A stretch of DNA of 64,000 nt from Alphaproteobacteria bacterium (GCA_018222865.1 JAAEZM010000003.1:1-64000), one strand, 5' to 3'. Positions 43,234 to 52,485 are shown, counted from the first letter of the stretch. The notes: generated by a model from the sequence alone, not told the origin. Numbers and translations are program-made.

Positions 43234-44231
43234 TGGAGGGTCTCCTTGGCGAAGGGGGAGCGAAAACGGGTGCGAAAACTACGCGGGGCGACACCAAGCC
43301 GGCGCGCGAAAACCTTGTCCATGCGTTGAAGAGACGAGAAGCCGGCCTGTTCGGCAATGCGCTCAAGCGGCAGATCAGTCTCTACCAGTGCCGCGCGCGC
43401 CGCATCGAGACGCAAGCGCTCGACCAGGGCGGCAGGGCTTGTGTCCAGCTCCTCCCGGCAGAGCCGGGTGAGTGTGCGTCTGGCAAGACCGAGCGTTTCC
43501 GTCATGGCCTCAACCGACCAGTCCGCATTTGGCGCCGCTCTTATGCTCTGAACCAGCCCAGCCAGGCGTTGTCCGCTCCGGGCTTGCTGTGCCAGCTCGC
43601 TGGAGTATTGAGACTGCCCGCCCGGGCGCATGCGCGGAACAACGAGATGACGTGCAATGGTCAGGGCGATATCGCGGCCATGGTCGCGCTCGACCAGCGC
43701 CAGGGCCAGGTCAATGCCCGCCGTCACACCTGCAGAACTCCAAATGCGCCCAGACTGAATAAAAATCGCGTCATTCTCGACCGCCAGGCCAGGAAAGCGC
43801 TGCATCAGCGTCTTGGCATCCCACCAGTGTGTCGTGACGCGGTGACCCTGGAGGCAACCCGCTTCTGCCAGCAAAAAGGCACCGGTACAGATTGACGCCA
43901 GACGCTCGGCTCGTCCCGCGTCTGCCCGCAGCAAATCTACCAGGCCGCCCTCATGAATGGCGCGATCAATCTCGACGATCTCGCCGCCCACAGCGATCAG
44001 CGAGTCTTCATCAGACAAGGTGTCCGAGACATCTGCAAAACGCGCCTGTGCGACAACATCAAGACCTGAAGACGAAGCAACCGGCCCAATAAGTGTCGCC
44101 ACGGCCTGGTTTTCATAGACCGTGCGCCCCAGGGCGCGGTTCGCACCGGCAAAAACCGCTAGCGGACCACTCAGATCGAGAAGCTGAAAACCCGGATATA
44201 TCAGAAAGGAGATGCGGCGCTGTGTGGACAT
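43230..44231 (-). CDS. GlxA-type AraC regulator with DJ-1/PfpI sensor domain
   Basis: 333 residues. The N-terminal ~190 form a DJ-1/PfpI domain that keeps the cysteine (SICTGAFLLAEAG) and the residues around it; the C-terminal ~100 carry two helix-turn-helices (SVEAMTETLGLARRTLTRLCREE and LERIAEQAGFSSLQRMDKVF) of AraC. Likely senses a metabolite and controls the coupled DJ-1 gene. Paralogues are common in alphaproteobacteria; ligand unknown. Confidence 0.9.
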   Translation of the reverse strand: MSTQRRISFLIYPGFQLLDLSGPLAVFAGANRALGRTVYENQAVATLIGPVASSSGLDVVAQARFADVSDTLSDEDSLIAVGGEIVEIDRAIHEGGLVDLLRADAGRAERLASICTGAFLLAEAGCLQGHRVTTHWWDAKTLMQRFPGLAVENDAIFIQSGRIWSSAGVTAGIDLALALVERDHGRDIALTIARHLVVPRMRPGGQSQYSSELAQQARSGQRLAGLVQSIRAAPNADWSVEAMTETLGLARRTLTRLCREELDTSPAALVERLRLDAARAALVETDLPLERIAEQAGFSSLQRMDKVFARRLGVAPRSFRTRFRSPFAKETLQ

Positions 44232-44305
44232 GTCCGCACGTTAGAACAGCGCGCCCAAGGCCTAAAGTACGAATACTTGTCGATTTGGGCCAGGCGCGCT
44301 GAGAA

Positions 44306-44680
44306 TCAGGCAGTCACGCGCCAAGGCGGATCAATCCTGTTTTTGCCCGCATGATAGATTTTGATCTTGTGCCCATCCGGGTCCTGCAAAACCGCCTCGC
44401 GCCACAGCCACCCCTTATCCTCAGCCGGCTCTTCAAACACAAAGCCACGCTCCTGCAAGCGCTCAACTTCCTTATCAACCTTGTCTGTTTCCAGATAGAT
44501 GACAGCGCCGGGAGCAACCGCCTCCTCAGACAGGTGCAAGGAAAATGTCGTATCGCCATCTGGGGCCAGGAAGCGGGTATAGTGCTCACTATCGACGAGA
44601 AGGCGAAAGCCCAGGCGCATATAGAAGGCCTTGGACCGGCCGATATTGGCTACAGGGATCGTGATCTGGTTAAGGCGCAT
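44306..44680 (-). CDS. VOC-family (glyoxalase-like) protein
   Basis: 124-residue single-domain vicinal oxygen chelate protein: ITIPVANIGRSKAFYMRLGFRLL, FSLHLSEE, and AVLQDPDGHKIKIYHAG. The start ATG overlaps the DUF4340 gene by eleven bases, so it is at the tail of the Gld-like operon. Possible glyoxalase or bleomycin-resistance-type binding role; not assignable. Confidence 0.85.
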   Translation of the reverse strand: MRLNQITIPVANIGRSKAFYMRLGFRLLVDSEHYTRFLAPDGDTTFSLHLSEEAVAPGAVIYLETDKVDKEVERLQERGFVFEEPAEDKGWLWREAVLQDPDGHKIKIYHAGKNRIDPPWRVTA

Positions 44681-45725
44681 CGAACGTTTCCTGCGGTCGC
44701 GGGTCTGCTATTTCAGACAGGGGTCGCAGGAGCCGGTCAAGGCTGAGATCGCTCAATAAATATGCCCAATTTTCGCTTGTCATTTCGAGCGAACGCGCAT
44801 CGTCGCGCGCGTCGTCGGTCAGAGCGTTGACGCGAACCAGCGCCCAGCGGGTTTCGCCTTGAGCAATAATATCAAGCCGGACGCTCAACCCCTCAAAGGT
44901 TTCAGCCTCATGATATCCGACGAGCGCACCGGTCATTCGGTCAGCGCGGCGCACATCGCGAAACCGGATACGCGACAGGGCAGAGGCCGGGCCATTCCCC
45001 GCGCCGGCGGTTATGGGCTGCCAGCCGCTCGGCTCTCGAAGGGCGAAATTCCGAACCGAGCTGGCCGGTCGTTCCAGCAGGTATTCCGGACCGGTTTCCG
45101 GCTGGATACGGGTCCGCGCAATCGCGCTGCGGCCCAAGCTGATAAAATCAAGTGCCAACCATTCATCGGCAGGGCGGGCGATCAAGGCCGCATCAAGACC
45201 GGCAGGCAGCCGACCGGCATAGGTGCGGCTCTCTCCGGGTTGACGCAGATAGATCGTTTCTCCGCGCACAGTCCCGAATACCAGATCCGCCAGCACCTCT
45301 CCGGATGCGCCGGTGACCTGCAGGCGAACACCCGCCCCATCCGCGGCGCCCGGCTCGGCTAAACCCAGACGTCCAAACTTCTCTGGATCAGCAGTACGCG
45401 CGCCAATAAAGCTCAAACCCGCCAATAATGTATCCAGCTCCGCGACCAATTCAGGTCGCACAGGATAGCCATCGCGTTCGGGCATCACCCAGCCCGCCGC
45501 CTCACGACGCAGGGTAAAACTGCCCTCAGATTGGGTCAGGGTAATCTCGCTAACATCTGTCACGCCAGCCTGCCAGGCGGGCAGGACCGGGCCGGACACG
45601 CTCGGCGCCCAGCCCCGTGAGGCATCCAGAACGCTGACGATCACCGCCAGGGTCAAAATCAGAAGCGCGATCCCTCCGGCGATCAGGATATGGTTTTGTC
45701 GCTGGGCATCCATGGGCTGGCTCAT
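44670..45725 (-). CDS. DUF4340 protein of Gld-like ABC operon
   Basis: ATG 45725 (overlapping the GldG-like stop as ATGA) gives 351 residues with one N-terminal membrane helix (HILIAGGIALLILTLAVIVSVL) and a large beta-rich extracytoplasmic domain containing PERDGYPVRPELVAELDTLLAGL, a DUF4340 hallmark. DUF4340 proteins occur next to GldG-like ABC subunits in many phyla. Role unknown, probably a periplasmic accessory of the transporter. Confidence 0.87.
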   Translation of the reverse strand: MSQPMDAQRQNHILIAGGIALLILTLAVIVSVLDASRGWAPSVSGPVLPAWQAGVTDVSEITLTQSEGSFTLRREAAGWVMPERDGYPVRPELVAELDTLLAGLSFIGARTADPEKFGRLGLAEPGAADGAGVRLQVTGASGEVLADLVFGTVRGETIYLRQPGESRTYAGRLPAGLDAALIARPADEWLALDFISLGRSAIARTRIQPETGPEYLLERPASSVRNFALREPSGWQPITAGAGNGPASALSRIRFRDVRRADRMTGALVGYHEAETFEGLSVRLDIIAQGETRWALVRVNALTDDARDDARSLEMTSENWAYLLSDLSLDRLLRPLSEIADPRPQETFDAP

Positions 45726-47572
45726 GAGCGCCCCTCCCGCCGACGCCGGACAAACACACCCGCCATGGCAATCAGGATGACAAGGAAGGGCGGCATGAAG
45801 ATCGTCCAGAATTGAAGCCAAGCATCCAAAGCATCGATATCACGGCGAAACTCCCGCTCGACCTCACGCAATCTGGCGCGCGCCTCGAGGATTTGTTCGC
45901 GCAGGGCACGCGCCTCATCGAGCGCCGAGCCACTGCCATCGGCGTAAAGGGCAGAGGCAGCACCAGAGCTTTCCAACTCATCGAGGCGCGCCTGGTTGGT
46001 AGCGATCTCCGCTTCCAACTCTGCCTGGAGCGCGAAATAGCGCGCTTCCGCGTCTGCTCGAAGCTGATCGACACGCTCCATCGGCCGATAGGACGGTGCT
46101 CGCGAGCGCAGGCCGATCAGGGCTTCATCACCGGCAGCACTGTCGATCAGATTCATTGCCAGCGCCAGATTATCCGCGACAACGAGCTCGCCGAACGCGG
46201 GATCCCGATTGACATAATAGCTATCGTCCAGCCAGTCCGCGTCGGCGATAAGGATAATCCGGGCCGGCGCCGCCCCTGTGCTTAGATGATCGGCTGGATT
46301 GAAAAGCGCTTCCTCAGCGGGCGGTCCCTCCGGAAACGCCGTCAAAGCCATACCATTCAGCCGGGCACCGAGAATGAGCGGTTGTGGCGCCGGGTAATAG
46401 CCAGCCAAAAGCTCGTCCGGCCCCGGTGAGGCGGCGGCGAGATCGGCATCTATCCGGGCCCCATCCGGGCTTGTGCGCATCAAGGGCGTCACATCAAAAG
46501 GCGTTTCCGGCAGGATGGCAAAAAGCCCGGGGGACCCGAAATTCACTCCGCGCGCCAGATCTGATGTCGCCCCGTCTGCATCGCTGAGATGTTCAGGGCC
46601 AATGGAGAACCAGAGCGGATAGGCCCGACTGGTCAAGCGCCCGTCTGAACCCGTGATTTGAACCTGAAGCCCCAGCGAACGGTCCATCACGGCCGTTTCC
46701 CGATCCCAGACCACACCCCAGGCCGCCGTCAGACCGCCAAGGTCCGACCCACGATCTGCATCGAGTGGCGGCAAGCCATCCGGGCCCGGCCGTAAAGCCA
46801 TGTGAGCGAGCGGATCGAGCATGGCAATGAGATTGCCACCCCCCAGCACGTATTGATCGATCAGATAGAGTTGCGCATCCGAGAGATCGCCGGGATGGAG
46901 GATAAGCAGGGCGTCGATATTTTCTGGCAGGGCCTCAAAGTCCCGCTCCAGCCAGTCCAGCGCGTAACTGCCCATCAGCTCTTGAATAAAACGGTTCGGT
47001 GCACCGGAGTCGGGTGAAATGGCGAGGCTTGTGATGACACCCAGGCGCGGCGCTCTGGGACGTTCAATCTCGGCAATCGTCTGGGTCAGCTCGAACTCAA
47101 GCCGGCTCTCATTTTCCTGGTAAAATTGCTCAATGATCGCGGTTTCATCCACCGCATTGCTGGCAACCAGGCCAAAGTAAATCGGCTCACCGGTCTCCGT
47201 GGGGATGGGTATAAGGCCCGCCGCCAGTGCTGCATCTTCATCCACAGAGAAGGGTTCAGGGTCGATCTCCCGCAACCGGATCGCCCCGCCGGAGGCTTCC
47301 TCATAAGCCCGCAGAAACTCCCGCACCCGACTGGCATAGCTGCGAATGGCCGGATACTGGGCTGCCAGGCTGCGCGAGTGATAGAACTCCCAGACGACCG
47401 GCTCATTGATGCGGTTGATGACCTCCAGGCTTCCAGGCGAGAGCTGATAAAGGCCGTCCTCGGTGAGGTCGATCCGTAAACTCCTGAAAACATGACTGGA
47501 GAGATGATTGCCCGCGAGGAAGATCAACAAGGCGCTGACCAGCATCAGCGGGAGATACCAGGACCGCTTCAT
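45722..47572 (-). CDS. GldG-family ABC transport accessory protein
   Basis: 616 residues, one N-terminal and one C-terminal membrane segment (LMLVSALLIFLAGNHLS; TIFMPPFLVILIAMAGVF). It starts with the GldG pattern RIDLTEDGLYQLSPGSLEVINRINEPV and has the ABC-transport-like beta core; a coiled-coil stretch (RYFALQAELEAEIATNQARLDELE) precedes the last helix. In Bacteroidetes GldA-F-G form a gliding ABC transporter; here the system is unlikely to serve gliding. Coupled to flanking genes. Confidence 0.9.
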   Translation of the reverse strand: MKRSWYLPLMLVSALLIFLAGNHLSSHVFRSLRIDLTEDGLYQLSPGSLEVINRINEPVVWEFYHSRSLAAQYPAIRSYASRVREFLRAYEEASGGAIRLREIDPEPFSVDEDAALAAGLIPIPTETGEPIYFGLVASNAVDETAIIEQFYQENESRLEFELTQTIAEIERPRAPRLGVITSLAISPDSGAPNRFIQELMGSYALDWLERDFEALPENIDALLILHPGDLSDAQLYLIDQYVLGGGNLIAMLDPLAHMALRPGPDGLPPLDADRGSDLGGLTAAWGVVWDRETAVMDRSLGLQVQITGSDGRLTSRAYPLWFSIGPEHLSDADGATSDLARGVNFGSPGLFAILPETPFDVTPLMRTSPDGARIDADLAAASPGPDELLAGYYPAPQPLILGARLNGMALTAFPEGPPAEEALFNPADHLSTGAAPARIILIADADWLDDSYYVNRDPAFGELVVADNLALAMNLIDSAAGDEALIGLRSRAPSYRPMERVDQLRADAEARYFALQAELEAEIATNQARLDELESSGAASALYADGSGSALDEARALREQILEARARLREVEREFRRDIDALDAWLQFWTIFMPPFLVILIAMAGVFVRRRREGRS

Positions 47573-48315
47573 CGCCCACCCCCGCGTCTGTCTGCGATCA
47601 AGAGACCCGCAATCGACAGGGAGACGGCTATCAGCCCGACGAAATAAAGCAGGTCAGGCAAGCTCACCACGCCATAGCGCATGGCGTCATAATGCTCGAG
47701 CGCGCTCAGACCGGCGACGAATTCAGAGACAAAGGCCGGCGCGCCATCCCCCAGCGCGGATTGAACGATCGGCAGGCCGGCCATGGTCAGGAGGAAACAC
47801 GCCCCAGCGCCCAGAACGAAAGCAATCACCTGATTAGAAGTGGTTGCGGACAAGGCCTGCCCGACCGCCAGATAGCCTCCGGAAAGCAATAGCGCACCCA
47901 AATACCCCGTCGCGATGGCTGTGTTATCCGGACTGCCCAGATAGTTTACCGCCATCCACATCGGGAAGGTCAGCACCAAAGCTGCCGCGGCGACAGTCCA
48001 TGACGCCAGGAACTTGCCCAATGTGGCCGCCCATAACGGGATCGGCAAAGCCATCAGGAATTCGAGCGTCCCGCGATCGCGTTCTTCCGCCCAGGACCGC
48101 ATTGCGAGCGCTGGCATCAAGATAACGAGAAGCAGCGGCAGATAATCGAACAAGGGTGCGAGATCGGCTCGGTTCGTGTCGAAGAACCGGCCCGTATAGA
48201 AGGCAAAGGCCGGGGCCGCCGCAGCGAAGAACCCCAGGAAGACATAAGCCAGAGGCGTCTGGAAATAGCTGGTCAGCTCGCGGCGATAAACAGCATGGAG
48301 AGTATCGACCATCAT
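47569..48315 (-). CDS. ABC-2-type permease (GldF-like)
   Basis: 248 residues with about six membrane helices and the GldF/NosY start AVYRRELTSYFQTPLAYVFLGFF. It has the cytoplasmic loop MRSWAEERDRGTLEFLMALPIPLW typical of ABC-2 permeases. Coupled by 4-base overlaps to the ATPase gene and the GldG-like gene. Substrate unknown. Confidence 0.9.
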   Translation of the reverse strand: MMVDTLHAVYRRELTSYFQTPLAYVFLGFFAAAAPAFAFYTGRFFDTNRADLAPLFDYLPLLLVILMPALAMRSWAEERDRGTLEFLMALPIPLWAATLGKFLASWTVAAAALVLTFPMWMAVNYLGSPDNTAIATGYLGALLLSGGYLAVGQALSATTSNQVIAFVLGAGACFLLTMAGLPIVQSALGDGAPAFVSEFVAGLSALEHYDAMRYGVVSLPDLLYFVGLIAVSLSIAGLLIADRRGGGR

Positions 48316-49037
48316 CCGCCCTCGACCTCCTGCGTCATTTGCCGGAAAGCCGCCTCGATAGAATGATCCTTGCCCCTCTGCGCCAGGGCGTTGGGCGTGC
48401 CATCAAAGAGGAGACGCCCTCCAGCGATCACAATCGCACGGCTGCACACAGCCGGCACTTCTTCAAGGATATGGGTGGAGATGATGATCGCCTTCTCCGG
48501 TGCCATCTCCCGGATCAGGTCCCGCACACCATCCTTCTGGTTCGGATCAAGCCCGTCTGTTGGTTCATCAAGGATAAGAACAGCAGGGTCGTGCGCGATC
48601 GCCGCGGCCAGGGCGGCGCGTCGTTTATAGCCTTTGGACAGCGTTCCGATCGGTTTTTCCGCCATATCGCCAAGCCGGGCTCGCTCGAGAGCCAAATCAG
48701 TGGCCCGCTTTAAGGCACCGGCCCGAAACCCACGGGCTCGCAAGCCAAAAGCGACAAAGCTGCGCGGCGTCATTGCAGGATAGGCGGGGGCGCCCTCCGG
48801 CAGATAGCCCAGACGGGCCTGTGCCTCCAGACGCGCTTGAACACAATCATGCCCGGCGATTTGCGCAACGCCCTTGTCCGGCTCCAGACAGCCTGCCAGC
48901 ATGCGCATAGTTGTGGACTTCCCGGCCCCATTCGGCCCGAGAAAGCCCAGGACTTCGCCACGCTCGACGGTGAAACTCACACCATCGACCGCTTTGAACT
49001 GTCCGAACCGCTTAACAAGAGAGTCAGCAATCAGCAT
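48312..49037 (-). CDS. ABC transporter ATP-binding protein (GldA-like)
   Basis: About 241 residues from ATG 49037; the track ATG at 49049 is an alternative four codons earlier. Walker A GPNGAGKSTTMRML, signature LSKGYKRRAALA and Walker B VLILDEPTDGLDPNQ. First gene of the ATPase-permease-GldG-DUF4340-VOC operon, all joined by 4-11 base overlaps, so the products are made in fixed proportion as one complex. Confidence 0.92.
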   Translation of the reverse strand: MLIADSLVKRFGQFKAVDGVSFTVERGEVLGFLGPNGAGKSTTMRMLAGCLEPDKGVAQIAGHDCVQARLEAQARLGYLPEGAPAYPAMTPRSFVAFGLRARGFRAGALKRATDLALERARLGDMAEKPIGTLSKGYKRRAALAAAIAHDPAVLILDEPTDGLDPNQKDGVRDLIREMAPEKAIIISTHILEEVPAVCSRAIVIAGGRLLFDGTPNALAQRGKDHSIEAAFRQMTQEVEGG

Positions 49038-49333
49038 CGCAGAGCACATCCAAGGAAGCCTTAGGCCTAGCGCGCTCTGGCCGTATTGGGAAGTGCCAAA
49101 ACACCCGCTGGTTTTCAGGATGTTAGGATGGGGTGTCGACCGGTCCGCACTCCATGATCCGGGGGGCTGGGGGGGCTGTCATAAACCAGGATCGGGAGCT
49201 CAACGCGCCCGGCCGACACGTAAAACGTGACGATGGTGTGTGGCGGGATGGTGCCCGGAATGCGGCAAGTTTTGGGCAGAGCGTGAAATGTTTGTAAGCT
49301 AGACCACAGTATTCAACTGGCAGGAGAATTCGA
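49038..49333. other. 296-bp intergenic region without credible ORF
   Basis: Between the divergent ABC operon and the DUF2794 gene. It contains G-rich runs (GGGGGGCTGGGGGGG near 49160), but the only track ORF (minus, 49123-49347) looks like antisense noise, and no tRNA-like fold is seen. Presumably it holds the two promoters. Confidence 0.45.
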
Positions 49334-49669
49334 TTGTTTGAGAGCACCCAGCCCGGGAAACCCCGTCCTCAGTCCGTTATGTGGCACCGTCGCGAACTCG
49401 ATGCGATCCTGAGTGTCTATGGTCGGCTGGTGGCTCAAGGGGAGTTCAAGGATTATGCAATCGACGGGCTGAAGGATTGCGCGGTCTTCTCCATTTATCG
49501 CCGCACCAGCGAGATGCCGCTCTACACAATCGTGAAAACACCCGCGGAAGCCAACCGGCAGGGGCAATACAAGGTCGTCGCAATGGGCGGGCAGATCCTC
49601 AAGCGCGGACAGGATCTCAAACAGGTCCTCCGCGTCTTCGACAAAAAACGCTTCAGCGTCATCGAATAA
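49334..49669 (+). CDS. DUF2794 protein
   Basis: 111 residues from TTG 49334, with CAGGAG eight bases upstream. Motifs RRELDAILSVYGRLVAQGEFKDYAIDGLKDCAVFSIYRRTSEMPLYTIVKTP and GQILKRGQDLKQVLRVFDKKRF match the alphaproteobacterial DUF2794 family of unknown function. Ends at a bidirectional terminator. Confidence 0.92.
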   Translation: MFESTQPGKPRPQSVMWHRRELDAILSVYGRLVAQGEFKDYAIDGLKDCAVFSIYRRTSEMPLYTIVKTPAEANRQGQYKVVAMGGQILKRGQDLKQVLRVFDKKRFSVIE

Positions 49670-49686
49670 GCGTGAAGCAAAGCGCA

Positions 49687-49722
49687 AGAAAAAACCCCGC
49701 AGCCTGGGCTGCGGGGTTTCTT
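49687..49722. terminator. Bidirectional intrinsic terminator
   Basis: AACCCCGCAGCC-tg-GGCTGCGGGGTT, flanked by an A-rich side and TTTCTT. A near-perfect 12-bp stem between the converging DUF2794 and BI-1 genes. Confidence 0.92.
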
Positions 49723-49743
49723 GTTCAAGTGTTTCAGACTGCC

Positions 49744-50508
49744 TCAGTCGCGGCTAGCGAGAAGCGACAGGATGATCTGGAACATGTTCACAAAGGCGAT
49801 GTAGAGGTTCAACGCGCCAAAATTGGTCATTACCGCCATGGAACGCTGATCACCGGCGATTTCATTATAGGTGATCTTCAACGCCTGGGTCTGCCACGCC
49901 GTCACGCCCGCCATCAGCAGAAGAACAGCAAACTGCAGCAGCAGCTCCAACATTCCGGACTGGAAGAAGAAGACGTTCAGAAGGCCCAGCACTACCGCGC
50001 CGATAATGCCCATGAAGATGAAGGTTTGCAGCGGCATAAGGTTAGTCTTGGTCGTGTAACCAAAAACGGAAAGCCCCAAAAACGCCGCTGACGTGATTAC
50101 GAACGCCTGAGCGATCGTGCCGAAGTCAACGTTCAGGGTTTGGCCGGCATAGTTCTGAACGGTGGCATTGCCTGAAGCGATGATCACCCAGAAGCTCAAG
50201 GATGTACCGATGAGAGCAACAATGGCCCAGTACAGCAGCGCCGAACCCGTCGGGGACGGATTGCGCATGAAGAACATCGAGCCAAAGAGCAGGACCAAAG
50301 GCCCGAACTGCACGACGTAGAGAAGTGGCGTGCCGAAAACCAGAGCGGTCAGGGGCGCGATCGTCCCGACGGAATAAGCCAGCGCGGCAGAGATCAGAAG
50401 GCCGAGGCCCATTTTATTGTATACGCCCAGCATAAAGCTGCGCAGACCGGCGTCGGTCGCCATGTCCATTGACGGCGCTGCGCCGTACGTCCGGGAAAAA
50501 TCATTCAT
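49744..50508 (-). CDS. Bax inhibitor-1/YccA-family membrane protein
   Basis: 254 residues, seven hydrophobic segments, of the BI-1/TMBIM family. The final residues LYIAFVNMFQIILSLLASRD show the conserved LYLDFINLFLxLL-type ending, and an Asp pair used in pH/calcium gating may be present. In bacteria the family leaks calcium or regulates FtsH; role here unproven. AGAC...GTGAAAC precedes the ATG region. Single gene. Confidence 0.92.
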   Translation of the reverse strand: MNDFSRTYGAAPSMDMATDAGLRSFMLGVYNKMGLGLLISAALAYSVGTIAPLTALVFGTPLLYVVQFGPLVLLFGSMFFMRNPSPTGSALLYWAIVALIGTSLSFWVIIASGNATVQNYAGQTLNVDFGTIAQAFVITSAAFLGLSVFGYTTKTNLMPLQTFIFMGIIGAVVLGLLNVFFFQSGMLELLLQFAVLLLMAGVTAWQTQALKITYNEIAGDQRSMAVMTNFGALNLYIAFVNMFQIILSLLASRD

Positions 50509-50711
50509 GTTTCACGTCTCACAAGTGTTGCGTCGCATGGGTTAGACACAAGGATCCGCCATACAGACGGTTTGGACAGTAATATCGTTCCACTCCTCGA
50601 AAATGGCAAGGCGGGACGCAGAGCCTGCTCGTCCCCCCTTCCCGTTTTTTTCTGGACAGGATGGCGAGACAGACTTTAAGGCAAGGCCCTAACCACGCGC
50701 TTGTTTTTCCG

Positions 50712-51248
50712 ATGCTTCGCCTCTTCGCCGCCATTCCAATCCCGCCCGCCTTCCACCGGGAGCTGACGAAGCTGCAGCGCGGATTACCCGGCGCAAAATG
50801 GCGACCCGCCGAAAATTTTCACATCACCTTGCGTTTCGCAGGCGATATTGATGATCATCTTGCTGATGATCTGGACGCTGAGCTGCGCGCGGTCCAAAGC
50901 GAAAGCTTCACCCTTCATCTCGAGGGCGCGAACTGGTTTGGAAAGTCAGAGCCGCGGGCGGTATGGATTGGCGTAGGCGCCAGTGAACCCCTGACCCAGC
51001 TGCAAGCAAGATGTGAAAAGGCTGCGCGTCGCGCCGGATTGGAAGCGGAAACCCGAAACTTCAAACCGCATATGACGCTTGCCTATTTAAACAAGACGCC
51101 TGTCGACCGACTTGCCGCCTGGTGCCGCGATCGTACACGGTTCAAAACAGAACCCTTCCAGGTCACGCACTTCTCTCTGTATCGCAGTTGGTCGCAGAAG
51201 CGCGGTGACAACATCTATGAGACGATTGCCGATTATCCGCTCGTCTAA
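50712..51248 (+). CDS. thpR: RNA 2',3'-cyclic phosphodiesterase ThpR
   Basis: 178 residues from ATG 50712. The two HxTx motifs are H37-I-T39 (NFHITLRF) and H120-M-T122 (PHMTLAY), the defining 2H-phosphodiesterase pair. Opens RNA 2',3'-cyclic phosphates; earlier named 2'-5' RNA ligase LigT. Converges with the sensor kinase gene over a 16-base gap. Confidence 0.93.
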   Translation: MLRLFAAIPIPPAFHRELTKLQRGLPGAKWRPAENFHITLRFAGDIDDHLADDLDAELRAVQSESFTLHLEGANWFGKSEPRAVWIGVGASEPLTQLQARCEKAARRAGLEAETRNFKPHMTLAYLNKTPVDRLAAWCRDRTRFKTEPFQVTHFSLYRSWSQKRGDNIYETIADYPLV

Positions 51249-51264
51249 GGGATGGGCTTGGTCC

Positions 51265-52419
51265 TCAGACCTCTTCCCCGACGATCTCGGCGACTTCGGG
51301 CTCGCGCTGCACCTGCAAGCGCAAACAGGCCCGCGTACCGCCATCGAGTGGCTCAAGCAGTAAATGACCGTCCATCAGCTGGGCGATATGCCAGGAAATC
51401 GCCAGCCCCAGACCCACTTCGCCCTGATTGACTTTCGCGTCCGACTGGCTGATGCGTTCAGCGATGCCCGGGTCGACACCGACCCCGGTATCGACCACTT
51501 CAAACTCAAGCCATAAGCGCTCGGCATCACACGGAGTAAGACGTGTTTGGATCTCCACCTTGCCTGCCGGCGTATATTTGATCGCGTTTGAGACGATATT
51601 ATTAAGGGCCTGTCGAGCCAGGGCTTGATCACCGATCACATTGCGATCCGCCGCCCCATCCGCTTGGGCGGACACTTCGAGTTCCTTCTCGTTCGCGAAA
51701 GGCAGATACAAGGCTTCAACATTCGTCGCGAGTTCGGCCGGGTTAAAGCTGACCGTGCGCAGATCTCTCTGTCCGCTCTCAAGCTTGGCGAGATCAAGCA
51801 CATCACTCACCCGGTTCAGCATCGCCTTGGCAGATTGCTCCAAAGTGGTGAGCAGCCGCCGCTGATCGTCTGCCAGCCCTGTATTGGACAACAAGCTAGC
51901 CAGTCCGAGAATACCATTGAGCGGCGTGCGCAGCTCATGACTGATCGTCACCAGAAACTCAGATTTTGATCGGCTGTCTTCGCGCTGAGCCTTCGCTGTC
52001 GCGAGGAGTTCTTCTTCGGCCCGATCGCGGCTACCGATCTCTTCGCGCAGCTCCGTTTCAGATCGCGACAAGTCGGCATGCAACTCCGCCACTCGTGAAA
52101 GCAGACGTAGAAAACCGAAGGCGAGCAGCAAGGTTGCGCCCACATCGGTGAAGAAACGCAACTGGTTATGGATAAAGCTTGAAATCTGGAGAGCCGCGGC
52201 CTCTTCGAACATCAGCGAGGCGAAGACGATCACCAGCAAGTCGGTGCCGTGATAAATCGCCCAGATCGACAGCCCGCCAATGATTGCGAGGAATTCGAGA
52301 CGCGCTGATTGAAAGGCTGGCGCGCGCGCAAATCGCACGCACAGGGTTATACCCGCGACCGCTACGGCCACGATGAATATGTCAAGGACACTCGTGAACA
52401 ATAAAGGGTCCAAGTTCAT
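51265..52419 (-). CDS. Membrane sensor histidine kinase
   Basis: 384 residues: about three or four hydrophobic segments in residues 1-115, a coiled coil (AELHADLSRSETELREEIGSR), then H-box TISHELRTPLNGILGLA. ATPase motifs NNIVSNAIKYTP, DTGVGVD and GLGLAISW. No receiver domain or adjacent regulator, so the partner is unknown. A CtrA-like element (TTAA-N7-CTAA) lies about 60 bases upstream of the start. Confidence 0.88.
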   Translation of the reverse strand: MNLDPLLFTSVLDIFIVAVAVAGITLCVRFARAPAFQSARLEFLAIIGGLSIWAIYHGTDLLVIVFASLMFEEAAALQISSFIHNQLRFFTDVGATLLLAFGFLRLLSRVAELHADLSRSETELREEIGSRDRAEEELLATAKAQREDSRSKSEFLVTISHELRTPLNGILGLASLLSNTGLADDQRRLLTTLEQSAKAMLNRVSDVLDLAKLESGQRDLRTVSFNPAELATNVEALYLPFANEKELEVSAQADGAADRNVIGDQALARQALNNIVSNAIKYTPAGKVEIQTRLTPCDAERLWLEFEVVDTGVGVDPGIAERISQSDAKVNQGEVGLGLAISWHIAQLMDGHLLLEPLDGGTRACLRLQVQREPEVAEIVGEEV

Positions 52420-52470
52420 CGCCTGCCTTTTCGGTCCCCCCCGAACCTCAGCTAGATTGAGCCCCCAGCG

Positions 52471-52485
52471 TTAACACGCTGCTAA
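52471..52485. promoter_or_regulatory. CtrA-like element TTAA-N7-CTAA upstream of sensor kinase
   Basis: TTAA cacgctg CTAA, one base off the TTAA-N7-TTAA binding site of the cell-cycle regulator CtrA in Caulobacter relatives. Located in the 184-bp gap between argG and the sensor kinase gene, upstream of the kinase. Weak without a genome-wide comparison. Confidence 0.35.

Noticed and set aside
49123-49347. 74-residue minus ORF in the ABC/DUF2794 gap
   Set aside because: No ribosome site, Cys/Pro/Arg-rich random composition, and it overlaps the DUF2794 start.
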